A DNA stretch of 8,913 nucleotides from JBOFBH01 sp051657715 (lineage in GTDB: Bacteria > Actinomycetota > Actinomycetes > Actinomycetales > Angustibacteraceae), in assembly GCA_051657715.1 (NCBI GenBank), contig JBOFLF010000086.1, positions 1 to 8,913 on the forward strand, read 5' to 3'. Positions 1 through 6,508 of the stretch are shown here, piece by piece; position 1 is the first letter of the stretch; the number at the start of each line of letters is the position of its first letter. The position numbers and the translations under genes were made by a program. The notes under the pieces are model-generated. The model was not told the DNA's origin. It did not search any database and was given only the letters and a program-made list of their open reading frames with translations.

Positions 1-2
1 CT

Positions 3-863
3 ATCGGCCTGCGGGAGCTGTTGGCCGGCCGCAAGCCAGATCTCGGTGGGGAGAGCGAGCTGCACCTCGGGGACTACGCGCAGGAGATCATCGCGTCAGG
101 CTTTCCCGGGCTGCGCACCCTGTCCTCGCGCGCCCTGACGTTCCAGTTGAACTCCTACCTGCGCAACGCGGTCGACCGCGACGTCCCGGAGCAGGGCCTG
201 GAGGTGCGCAAGCCCGACGCCGTACTGGCCTGGCTCCGTGCCTACGCGGCGGCCACGTCGTCGACGACCAGCTACACCCGCCTGCTGGACGCCGCCACCC
301 CCGGCCTGAGCGGCAAGCCCGCCAGGAGCACCGCGATCGCCTACCGGGACGTGCTGACACAACTCTGGCTGCTCGATCCCCTGCCCGCCTGGACGCCGAC
401 TGGCAACCCGCTGACCAGGCTCGCGCAGTCGCCGAAACACCATCTCGCCGACCCCGCACTGGCGGCCCGGCTGCTCGGGTTGTCAGTAGGGGCATTGATC
501 GACGGGGAAGGCGCACCTCTTGGGTCCCAAGCCGGCACGATGCTCGGACGCCTCTTCGAATCACTGGCCACCTTGTGCATCCGGGTCGCGGCACAGGCGG
601 CCGACGCGACGGTCGGGCACGTGCGGACCCGCAACGGCGACCACGAGGTAGACCTGATCGTGGTCCGTGACGACGGCAAGGTGCTCGCCGTCGAGGTCAA
701 GCTCGCGACGTCCGTCGCCCAGCGGGACACCACCCACCTGCACTGGTTAGCGCGTCAATTGGGTCCGACGCTGCTGGACGCCATCATCATCAACGCCGGA
801 CCGCACGCCTACCGACGTCCCGACGGCATCGGAGTCGTGCCGCTCAGCCTGCTCGGCCCGTGA
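3..863 (+). CDS. DUF4143-family protein (ATPase-associated, PD-(D/E)XK-like C-terminus), 5' partial
   Basis: The reading frame is open from the left edge to the TGA at 861-863, so the start lies outside the window; the TTG at 21 is internal. About 286 residues are visible. They match the C-terminal part of DUF4143 proteins, which normally follow an N-terminal AAA domain with a Walker A motif. In order: a family-like segment GDYAQEIIASGFPGLR; a winged-helix-like stretch around nt 290-400; and a C-terminal fold resembling PD-(D/E)XK nucleases. That fold shows a helix with Glu (GRLFES, nt 546-563), then EVDLIVV (Asp codon at 651) and VEVK (Glu codon 693, Lys codon 699), the D...ExK pattern of such folds. 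The cellular role of this family is not established, and nuclease activity is inference only. The missing ATPase domain would lie upstream. It precedes the toxin-antitoxin pair by 127 bases and is probably a separate transcription unit. Confidence 0.82.
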   Translation: MGLRELLAGRKPDLGGESELHLGDYAQEIIASGFPGLRTLSSRALTFQLNSYLRNAVDRDVPEQGLEVRKPDAVLAWLRAYAAATSSTTSYTRLLDAATPGLSGKPARSTAIAYRDVLTQLWLLDPLPAWTPTGNPLTRLAQSPKHHLADPALAARLLGLSVGALIDGEGAPLGSQAGTMLGRLFESLATLCIRVAAQAADATVGHVRTRNGDHEVDLIVVRDDGKVLAVEVKLATSVAQRDTTHLHWLARQLGPTLLDAIIINAGPHAYRRPDGIGVVPLSLLGP

Positions 864-943
864 CGATCAATGACGAAATCTGGGCCAGCTCCCCATCGCG
901 CGAGCTGCGTTGGCGAATATCAGCAGATGTTGGCACTAAGGCC

Positions 944-990
944 GTCGCAGATCTGTCGCTGATCGTCGCTCACCTTGCTACAGTTGGCCG
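944..990 (+). promoter_or_regulatory. Candidate leaderless promoter and operator of the toxin-antitoxin operon
   Basis: A -10-like hexamer TACAGT lies at 979-984, six bases before the ATG at 991. Initiation would therefore fall on or next to the A of the start codon, the usual layout of leaderless actinobacterial genes. No Shine-Dalgarno sequence precedes the ATG. No good -35 is visible. Three copies of GTCGC at 944-948, 955-959 and 965-969, about 10-11 bases apart, and a CAGATCTG palindrome at 948-955 make a plausible binding site for an autoregulating antitoxin. The rest of the gap (864-943) shows nothing I can name. Confidence 0.45.
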
Positions 991-1239
991 ATGCCGCGGA
1001 TCATCGCTCAGCGTGAGCTGCGCAACGAGAACGCCAAGGTCATCGAGGCGGTGACGGCGGGCGAGACGTTCGTCGTCACGCGCAACGGTGAGCCGGTGGC
1101 CGAGCTGAGGCCACTGCGCAGGGCGCGTCGCACCTTCGTTCCGCGGGAGGAGATCGCGGCGCTCGGGGCAGGCGGACTGCGCATCGACCGTGATCGATTC
1201 ACCGCCGATCTCGATCGAGTAGCCGACCAAGGACTATGA
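991..1239 (+). CDS. Type II toxin-antitoxin antitoxin, Phd/YefM family (VapB-like partner of VapC)
   Basis: An 82-residue protein. The N-terminal half (MPRIIAQRELRNENAKVIE, then VTAGETFVVTRNGEPVAEL) is the typical Phd/YefM fold: a beta strand, a helix, then a strand pair ending in a GEPVA-type motif. In this family that part dimerises and binds operator DNA. The C-terminal half (from about residue 43, rich in Arg, Glu and Asp) would be the flexible part that wraps the toxin and blocks its active site. The stop overlaps the toxin start (ATGA at 1236-1239), so the two are translationally coupled, with the antitoxin made first. The likely mechanism is neutralisation of the PIN toxin and repression of its own promoter, alone or with the toxin. 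The start is supported by the -10 element six bases upstream and by the family N-terminus. Pairing of a Phd-fold antitoxin with a VapC toxin is common. Confidence 0.85.
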   Translation: MPRIIAQRELRNENAKVIEAVTAGETFVVTRNGEPVAELRPLRRARRTFVPREEIAALGAGGLRIDRDRFTADLDRVADQGL

Positions 1240-1634
1240 CGACATCCGGTCTCCTCGACACATCGGTCGTCATCGACTGGCATGACCCGACCCTCGCTCA
1301 GGTGCTCCCCGATCAGCTGGCCATCGCCGCGATCACCGCTGCGGAGCTGGCTGCTGGACCGCATCTCGCCTCGACTGCCGCTGAGCGGGCGAGACGGCAG
1401 GCCAGACTTCAAGAGGTCGAGGCAACCTTCGAGCCGCTGCCGTTCGACGCGGGTGCAGCGCGCAGCTACGGACTCGTGGTCGCGGCGGTCGCCCGTCGGG
1501 GTCGCAAGCCGCGGAGCAGGTTCGCCGACCTTCTGATCGCCGCCACCGCACACGCGAACGGGCTCGACCTCTACACCCGAAACCCCGCCGACATTGCCGG
1601 AGTTGGCGGCCTGGTCCGCGTCGTCACGGTCTAG
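1236..1634 (+). CDS. vapC: VapC-type PIN-domain ribonuclease toxin
   Basis: A 132-residue single PIN domain, the usual size for VapC. The acidic metal-binding residues are in place: Asp8 in LLDTSVVIDW, Glu37 in ITAAELAAG, and Asp98 in RFADLLIAATA, with TRNPADI (113-120 region) matching the last conserved block. The site therefore looks intact and Mg/Mn-dependent RNA cleavage is expected. Known VapC toxins cut tRNA or rRNA; the target here cannot be read from sequence. The ATG overlaps the antitoxin stop by four bases. An AAGGA stretch lies only two bases before the ATG, too close to be an ideal ribosome site, so translation probably depends on coupling. The gene ends 117 bases before the convergent stop of the ClpB gene. 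Confidence 0.88.
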   Translation: MTTSGLLDTSVVIDWHDPTLAQVLPDQLAIAAITAAELAAGPHLASTAAERARRQARLQEVEATFEPLPFDAGAARSYGLVVAAVARRGRKPRSRFADLLIAATAHANGLDLYTRNPADIAGVGGLVRVVTV

Positions 1635-1751
1635 CGCGGGCAGATCCGGTCATCAGCAGGTCATCACGTGGCTCCGGAGCCCTGGTGCTTGTGCCAGCCG
1701 CGTGTCAAGCGTCAGCAGCGGTCAGGAAATCGTCTGGCCGGCGTTCGAGCG
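1635..1751. other. Convergent intergenic region with short repeat and palindrome
   Basis: This gap separates the stop of the VapC toxin from the stop of the convergent ClpB gene. It holds a tandem direct repeat of GGTCATCA (1648-1655 and 1659-1666, three bases between) and a perfect 12-bp palindrome GGCTCCGGAGCC at 1670-1681. No U-tract follows, so an intrinsic terminator is not clear, though the palindrome could serve as a weak bidirectional one. No gene is visible. Confidence 0.35.
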
Positions 1752-4646
1752 TTAAGGCGGCGTGGAAAGACCAGCGGGGTTGGCCAGGCCGACCGAGCGC
1801 ACGTCGATCGACGGGCGCTCCGCCCCGACCTGCGCCACCACATCGACCAGGACGTGGTGGCCGTCGGCGATTCGGCCGTCCAGCAGGCCGGTGGCCAGCC
1901 GGTCGCCCAGCTCCCGCTGCACCAGCCGGCGCAGCGGGCGGGCGCCGAACGCCGGGTCGTAGCCGTGGTCGACCAGCCACTGCCGGGCCGCCGGGGTGAC
2001 CTCCAGCGTCAGCGACCGGTCCGCCAGCCGCTCCCCCATCGAGTCCACCTGCAGGTCGACGATGAACGCCAGGTCCACCTTGCTCAACGGGTCGAACAGC
2101 ACCACGTCGTCCAGCCGGTTCAGGAACTCCGGCTTGAACGCCGCCCGCACCGCACCCATCACCGCACCTGCCCGCTCGGCGTCTGGCAGGTCCGGGTCGA
2201 TCAGGTGCTGCGCGCCCAGGTTCGACGTCAACACCACGAGCGTGTTGCGGAAGTTCACCGTCCGGCCCTGGCTGTCGGTGAGCCGGCCGTCGTCGAGCAC
2301 CTGCAGCAGCAGGTCGAACACGTCCGGGTGCGCCTTCTCCACCTCGTCCAGCAGCACCACCGTGTACCCGCGGCGGCGGACCGCCTCGGTCAGCTGGCCG
2401 CCCTCGTCGTGCCCCACGTACCCGGGGGGCGCGCCGACCAGCCGGGCCACCGAGTGCTGTTCGCCGTACTCGCTCATGTCGATCCGGACCATCGCCCGCT
2501 CGTCGTCGAACAAGAACCCGGCGAGCGCCTTCGCCAGCTCCGTCTTGCCGACCCCGGTCGGGCCGAGGAACAGGAACGATCCGGTCGGCCGGTCCGGGTC
2601 AGCGACGCCGGCCCGCGCCCGGCGCACCGCGAACGCCACCGTGGACACCGCCGCCCGCTGACCGATCAGCCGCTCGCCGATCTGCTGCTCCATCCGCAGC
2701 AGCTTGTCCGCCTCGCCCTCCAGCATCCGCCCCGCCGGGATGCCCGTCCACATCGCGATCACCTCGGCGATGTCGTCCGGGCCGACCTCCTCCTTCACCA
2801 TCGCCCCGCCCGGGTGCTGTCCGGTGGCCTCGGCCAGCTCTTTCTCCACCCGCGGGATCTCCTGGTGCTGCAGGCCGGACACCGCCGTCCAGTCCGACTC
2901 CCGGTACGCCCGCTCCAGCGCGGTTCGCAGCTCGTCGAGGCGGCCGCGCAGCTCCCCCACCCGGTTCAGGCCGGCCTTCTCCTGCTCCCACTTCGCGGTC
3001 ACCGCGGCCAGCTGCGCGGACCGCTCCTTCAGCTCCGCCTGCGTCCGGTCCAGCCGGGCCTGGGACGACGGGTCCTCGTCGCGGGCGATCGCCAGCTCGC
3101 TGAGCCGCAGCCGCTCCACCTCGCGGCGCAGGTCGTCGATCTCCTCCGGGGAGGAGTCGATCTGCATCCGCAGCCGGGACGCCGCCTCGTCCACCAGGTC
3201 GATCGCCTTGTCCGGCAGGCGTCTGCCGGTGATGTACCGGTCCGACAACGTCGCCGCGGCCACCAGCGCGGCGTCCGAGATGCTCGCCTTGTGGTGCGCC
3301 TCGTACCGCTCGATCAGCCCGCGCAGGATGCCGATCGTCTCCTCCACGGACGGCTCCGGGACGGTCACCTTCTGGAACCGCCGCTCCAGGGCCGGGTCCT
3401 TCTCGATGTGCTGGCGGAACTCGTCCGGGGTGGTGGCGCCGACCATCCGCAGCTCGCCGCGGGCCAGCATCGGCTTCAGCATGTTCCCGGCGTCCATCGC
3501 GCCGCCCTCGCTGGTGGCACCGGCCCCGACCACGGTGTGCAGCTCGTCGATGAACGTGACGATCCGCCCGTCGGAGTCCCGGATCTCCTCCAGCACCGCC
3601 TTCAGCCGCTGCTCAAACTCGCCGCGGTACTTCGCGCCGGCCACCATCGCGCCCAGGTCCAGGGACAGCAACTGCTTGTCCCGCAACGACTCCGGGACGT
3701 CACCGGCCACCATCCGCTGGGCCAGCCCCTCGACGACGGCGGTCTTGCCCACGCCCGGTTCGCCGATGAGCACCGGGTTGTTCTTCGTCCGCCGGGACAG
3801 CACCTGCACCACCCGGCGGATCTCCGCGTCCCGCCCGATCACCGGGTCCAGCTTGCCGTCCCGGGCCTGCGCCAGCAGGTCCGTGCTGTACGTCGCCAAC
3901 GTGGCCGCGGCCGTGCCGGAGGCGCCGCCCGACCCAGCACTACCCGCGGAACCGCCCGACCCGGAACCCGGGCCGGACACCGAACCAGGCCCCGAGCCTG
4001 CGCCGGACCCCGGGCCGGCACCAGGGCCACTACCCGGACCAGAGGTACCCCGGCCAGACGTACCAGGCCCACCGCCATCCCCACCCGGCGCCGCGCTGGA
4101 GCCCGGCCCAGAACCGCCCCCACCCGGCCCAGCCCCGCCTGGCCCCGTGCCGCCGGGTCCAGCCCCCTCCGCCCCAGCCCCGTTCACCCCAGCCTGCGCG
4201 CCGCCCCCGGGGATCATCGCCCGCAACATGTCGGGAGTAGCCCCTGCGGCCACCAGCAGGCCGCTGACCTGCCCTGGTCCGCGGGACGGCGGCGCGGTGC
4301 CGGCGAGCGCGACCAGCAGGTGGTCGGTGGAGACGTGGTCCTCGCCATACCCACGGGCGACGTCCCCGGCCAACCGCAGCACCTCGTAGCTGCTGCGCGA
4401 CAACGACGGGCCGTCCGAGGTGAGCTCACCCGGCGGCAGCGCCCGCACCGCCTCCTCCACCGCGTATCGCACGGACCGCACGTCCACCTGCGCCGACCGC
4501 AGCATCGAGACCGGCAGGCCGTCCGGGTCCTCCAGCAGCGGGCCGAGCAGGTGGGCCGGTTCGACGAGCACGTGCCCGAGCGCGGTCGCTCTCTGTGCCG
4601 CCGCGGTGAGCATCTCGTGGCAACGCGTCGTCAGCTGCAGATCCAC
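1752..4646 (-). CDS. clpB: ClpB-type AAA+ protein disaggregase with long Gly/Pro/Ser linker
   Basis: A 964-residue Hsp100 unfoldase, about 100 longer than usual ClpB. Domains: double Clp N-repeat (about 1-145); low-complexity linker (about 147-246); first AAA+ module with Walker A GEPGVGKT (295-302), Walker B TFIDELH (Asp367/Glu368), pore-loop Tyr340 in AKYRGEFEQR and Arg fingers in LERRF (421-422 and beyond); ClpB-type middle coiled coil (about 498-610); second AAA+ module with GPTGVGKT (695-702), LLDEVEKAHP (Asp767/Glu768), pore Tyr743 in GYVG and FLNRLD (841-846). Both ATPase sites look intact. The middle domain is full length and no IGF/LGF ClpP-docking loop is seen between the NLGA motif and FKPEFLNR. 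I therefore infer disaggregation with DnaK rather than feeding ClpP. The GTG start fits the family N-terminus (DLQLTTR) and has a GAGAGTGAG stretch upstream. It may be a second, specialised ClpB; no dnaK, grpE or hspR is adjacent. Confidence 0.93.
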   Translation of the reverse strand: MDLQLTTRCHEMLTAAAQRATALGHVLVEPAHLLGPLLEDPDGLPVSMLRSAQVDVRSVRYAVEEAVRALPPGELTSDGPSLSRSSYEVLRLAGDVARGYGEDHVSTDHLLVALAGTAPPSRGPGQVSGLLVAAGATPDMLRAMIPGGGAQAGVNGAGAEGAGPGGTGPGGAGPGGGGSGPGSSAAPGGDGGGPGTSGRGTSGPGSGPGAGPGSGAGSGPGSVSGPGSGSGGSAGSAGSGGASGTAAATLATYSTDLLAQARDGKLDPVIGRDAEIRRVVQVLSRRTKNNPVLIGEPGVGKTAVVEGLAQRMVAGDVPESLRDKQLLSLDLGAMVAGAKYRGEFEQRLKAVLEEIRDSDGRIVTFIDELHTVVGAGATSEGGAMDAGNMLKPMLARGELRMVGATTPDEFRQHIEKDPALERRFQKVTVPEPSVEETIGILRGLIERYEAHHKASISDAALVAAATLSDRYITGRRLPDKAIDLVDEAASRLRMQIDSSPEEIDDLRREVERLRLSELAIARDEDPSSQARLDRTQAELKERSAQLAAVTAKWEQEKAGLNRVGELRGRLDELRTALERAYRESDWTAVSGLQHQEIPRVEKELAEATGQHPGGAMVKEEVGPDDIAEVIAMWTGIPAGRMLEGEADKLLRMEQQIGERLIGQRAAVSTVAFAVRRARAGVADPDRPTGSFLFLGPTGVGKTELAKALAGFLFDDERAMVRIDMSEYGEQHSVARLVGAPPGYVGHDEGGQLTEAVRRRGYTVVLLDEVEKAHPDVFDLLLQVLDDGRLTDSQGRTVNFRNTLVVLTSNLGAQHLIDPDLPDAERAGAVMGAVRAAFKPEFLNRLDDVVLFDPLSKVDLAFIVDLQVDSMGERLADRSLTLEVTPAARQWLVDHGYDPAFGARPLRRLVQRELGDRLATGLLDGRIADGHHVLVDVVAQVGAERPSIDVRSVGLANPAGLSTPP
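3909..4208 (-). repeat. Low-complexity Gly/Pro/Ser/Ala linker coding segment inside clpB
   Basis: About 100 codons (residues 147-246 of the ClpB protein) encode almost only Gly, Pro, Ser and Ala in irregular units such as GPGG, GPGS and SGPGSG. It joins the N-domain to the first ATPase ring, where ordinary ClpB has a short flexible linker. There is no hydrophobic or charged structure in it, so it is probably disordered. The coding strand is very G-rich, with a run at 4117-4136 that fits a G-quadruplex. Confidence 0.85.
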
Positions 4647-5120
4647 CCTGGCTCACTCTCGGTCAGACGGTTGCTCCGTGTCAGCGATCGAGGGGTCATC
4701 GCCACGCAGGTCACCGACCGAGTCATCTTCCCAGCACACCTGCCATGTCCGCAGCCCGCTCTCGACCACATGCAGGCCACATCGAAGCCATTCGACTTCG
4801 CCGCGACGGTCAACGTGCTTGTCGGTCGAGACCGTTGCGGACGCCCTCACTCAAGTCAGCACGTATGGCACCGTCCTATCCGGATCTCTTCGCCCGCGGC
4901 GATCCAGTCACGACTTCGGGTTATGGTCAGAGCGATCTTCCATCTCGGACACGCTCTGCGACCAGGCGTAAGGGGCAGTACGGCCTACGCCTGGGTGGGT
5001 GTTCCTCATGAGACAGTTCGGCCCGTGGCATGCGCTCCACCGCTCCAGCAGGACGCCGGACAGACCACGAGGTCGTGGCCGTCCGTCGTCCTGGGTTGGC
5101 TTCGGGACGACGAGCCGGTG
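4647..5120. other. 474-base divergent intergenic region (clpB / sensor kinase)
   Basis: Both flanking genes read outward, so promoters for each must lie here; I could not assign convincing -35/-10 pairs. The strongest element is the inverted repeat at 4962-4994. A perfect ACTCAAG, one half of the HspR-binding HAIR element, lies at 4849-4855 but its partner half is poor. A small dyad CGGT-CGAG-ACCG lies at 4823-4834. A 65-codon minus-strand ORF (4653-4850, GTG start, ends six bases before the clpB start) is possible, but its third-position GC is about 70 percent, below the real genes here, and it has no recognisable domain; I do not call it. Confidence 0.5.
4962..4994. promoter_or_regulatory. 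Perfect 9-bp inverted repeat (hairpin or operator)
   Basis: CCAGGCGTA at 4962-4970 is exactly complementary to TACGCCTGG at 4986-4994, with a 15-base loop. It lies 126 bases before the ATG of the sensor kinase and about 315 bases before the clpB start. As RNA it would form a stable GC-rich stem; as DNA it could bind a dimeric regulator with half-sites 24 bases apart centre to centre. There is no T-run after it, so a standard intrinsic terminator is unlikely. Confidence 0.5.
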
Positions 5121-6458
5121 ATGGACCTGCACAGCGTGCGGGCGCGGGCCCGCCGCAACCTGGCACTCGGCACGTTGGTGTTCCGGGCGGCCACCACCGT
5201 GGTGGTGGCCATCCCGTTGCTGGGCATGTCGGGTGTGGATCCGCTGCCGCTGCTGCTCGCGCTCGTGGCCATGATGGCCGTGACCGTGGCACAGCTGGCC
5301 CTGGTCGCCCGCAGCCGGACGCCGCCGCGGTGGCTGGACCTGCGGCGTTGGCGCCGGTCCTGGTGGATCGCCGCGGACCTGACGATGGCCGCGGGCATGG
5401 CCGTCGTCCTCAACGAGCTCGCGCACACCGCGGGTACCAGCTCAGGAGCGGGCGGCCTGCTGCCGGGCGGTGTCACCATCGCGCTCGGGTGGACCGGCGT
5501 CGCAGCGACGGTCGGCCTCTGGACGGGTCTACGCGGTCCGGTGACCGGGCTGGTGCTGTCGGTGATCTGCGCGCCGCTGTCCTTGGTGATCCTGCGCATC
5601 GCGGGCATCGTCCCGGACGATCCGTGGCTGACGATGCTGCCGCACCTGGGTTTCTGCTTGGCGACCGTGGGCGTGGTGGGCACGCTGCTGTCCACGGTGT
5701 GGGACGGTGCGTCCGCCTCGCGGGCAGTGGGTTTTGAGGTCGGCGCGGAGACCGAGCGGGCGCGCGCGCTGCGGCTGATCCACGACACGGCGCTGCAGGC
5801 GTTGCACGTGATCGCCCTGGAGGCGGACCTCGACGACTCACAGGACGGCAGGTCCGGTACTCGACGGCCTCGCACCGGCACCCGAGCGGACGGCCGCCCG
5901 AACGCGGACCCTGTGAGCCGGGACCGGCAGGCCCTGGAACGGATCCGCGCGACGGCGCTGGCTCAGGTGACGAACCTACGGCAGCTGTTGGCCGACCTGG
6001 ACTCCCAGGATCAGCAGGTGAGCCTGGCCGCGGCCCTGGAGCAGCTGACCCAGGAGGTTCGAGAACGGGGTGTCGTCGTTCGTACGAGCGCGACGTCCGA
6101 CCCCGGTGCGGTGGTGCCACCAGCGACGGTGTCGGCGGTGGTGGGGGCGACCCGGGAGGCGCTGGCCAACGTCGTCCGGCACTCGGATGCGCGGTCGGTG
6201 GTGGTGAGCTCGGTGGTGACGGAGACCCACATCGAGGTGCAGGTCACCGACGACGGTCGCGGTTTCGACCCGACGGGGGTCAGCGGTGGGTTCGGTCTGC
6301 GGCATTCGGTGCGAGGTCGGATGACGGATGTCGGCGGTCGGGCGGATGTGCTGTCCCGGCCAGGCCGGGGCACCACGGTGCGGTTGGTGGCCCCGCTGCG
6401 CACGTCACCGAACGGTCGGACTGACCGTCTTCCTCCGGCCCAGTCCACCGCACGCTGA
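5121..6458 (+). CDS. Six-TM sensor histidine kinase, NarL/HisKA_3 family, orphan here
   Basis: A 445-residue membrane kinase. Hydrophobic segments lie near residues 18-36, 42-63, 81-99, 117-134, 140-164 and 172-193, with very short extracytoplasmic loops and so no obvious sensor domain. The dimerisation/phosphoacceptor region carries RLIHDTALQALH, with His221 as the predicted phosphorylation site and the HDTxLQ form typical of HisKA_3 kinases. The ATPase domain shows the N-box EALANVVRHS (Asn350), DDGRGFDP (377-384) and GGFGLRHSVRGRM (389-401), all intact. A basic, Pro/Gly-containing insert (about 239-269) separates the two DHp helices. Such kinases usually sit beside a LuxR-type response regulator; none follows, since the next gene is convergent 50 bases away. 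The reading frame stays open far upstream, antisense to clpB. I chose ATG 5121 because the family-like N-terminus (basic stretch, then first TM) starts there; GTG 5118, 5025 or 4995 are alternatives. Confidence 0.87.
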   Translation: MDLHSVRARARRNLALGTLVFRAATTVVVAIPLLGMSGVDPLPLLLALVAMMAVTVAQLALVARSRTPPRWLDLRRWRRSWWIAADLTMAAGMAVVLNELAHTAGTSSGAGGLLPGGVTIALGWTGVAATVGLWTGLRGPVTGLVLSVICAPLSLVILRIAGIVPDDPWLTMLPHLGFCLATVGVVGTLLSTVWDGASASRAVGFEVGAETERARALRLIHDTALQALHVIALEADLDDSQDGRSGTRRPRTGTRADGRPNADPVSRDRQALERIRATALAQVTNLRQLLADLDSQDQQVSLAAALEQLTQEVRERGVVVRTSATSDPGAVVPPATVSAVVGATREALANVVRHSDARSVVVSSVVTETHIEVQVTDDGRGFDPTGVSGGFGLRHSVRGRMTDVGGRADVLSRPGRGTTVRLVAPLRTSPNGRTDRLPPAQSTAR

Positions 6459-6485
6459 GCTCGTCGGGCGCAGTACCCGACTCAG
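6455..6485. terminator. Hairpin at the convergent kinase/mycosin junction, possible terminator
   Basis: GTCGGG (6463-6468) pairs with CCCGAC (6476-6481) across a seven-base loop. After a four-base bulge on the left, CTGA (6455-6458, including the kinase stop codon) pairs with TCAG (6482-6485). It sits in the 50-base gap between convergent stops. No T-run is present on either strand, so termination would be of the U-less type often proposed for actinomycetes. A 10-bp palindrome TCGTATACGA follows at 6490-6499. Confidence 0.4.
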
Positions 6486-6508
6486 GAACTCGTATACGAC
6501 TCAGGCAC

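Noticed and set aside
860..1054. 64-codon plus-strand ORF starting four bases inside the DUF4143 gene
   Set aside because: It runs through the promoter region and into the antitoxin in another frame, with no domain; the overlap start looks accidental.
3909..4208. Possible mobile repeat or CRISPR-like array in the repetitive segment of clpB
   Set aside because: It is in frame, encodes a Gly/Pro/Ser linker and has no regular unit or spacer structure.
2704..4389. 561-codon plus-strand ORF opposite clpB, Ser/Arg/Pro-rich
   Set aside because: It is a shadow of clpB in high-GC DNA; its composition simply mirrors the ClpB codons and it has no domain.
4653..4850. 65-codon minus-strand ORF ending six bases before the clpB GTG
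   Set aside because: Its position and some plausible protein-like sequence made it tempting, but third-position GC is about 70 percent, it has no recognisable domain and no ribosome site. It remains possible as a small leader gene.
1668..5120. A very long plus-strand open frame running through clpB into the kinase, giving an apparent 1596-residue protein
   Set aside because: The left part is antisense to a clear ClpB and has the His/Arg/Gln/Pro-rich composition of a GC-rich shadow frame. Only the part from about 5121 shows real kinase domains.
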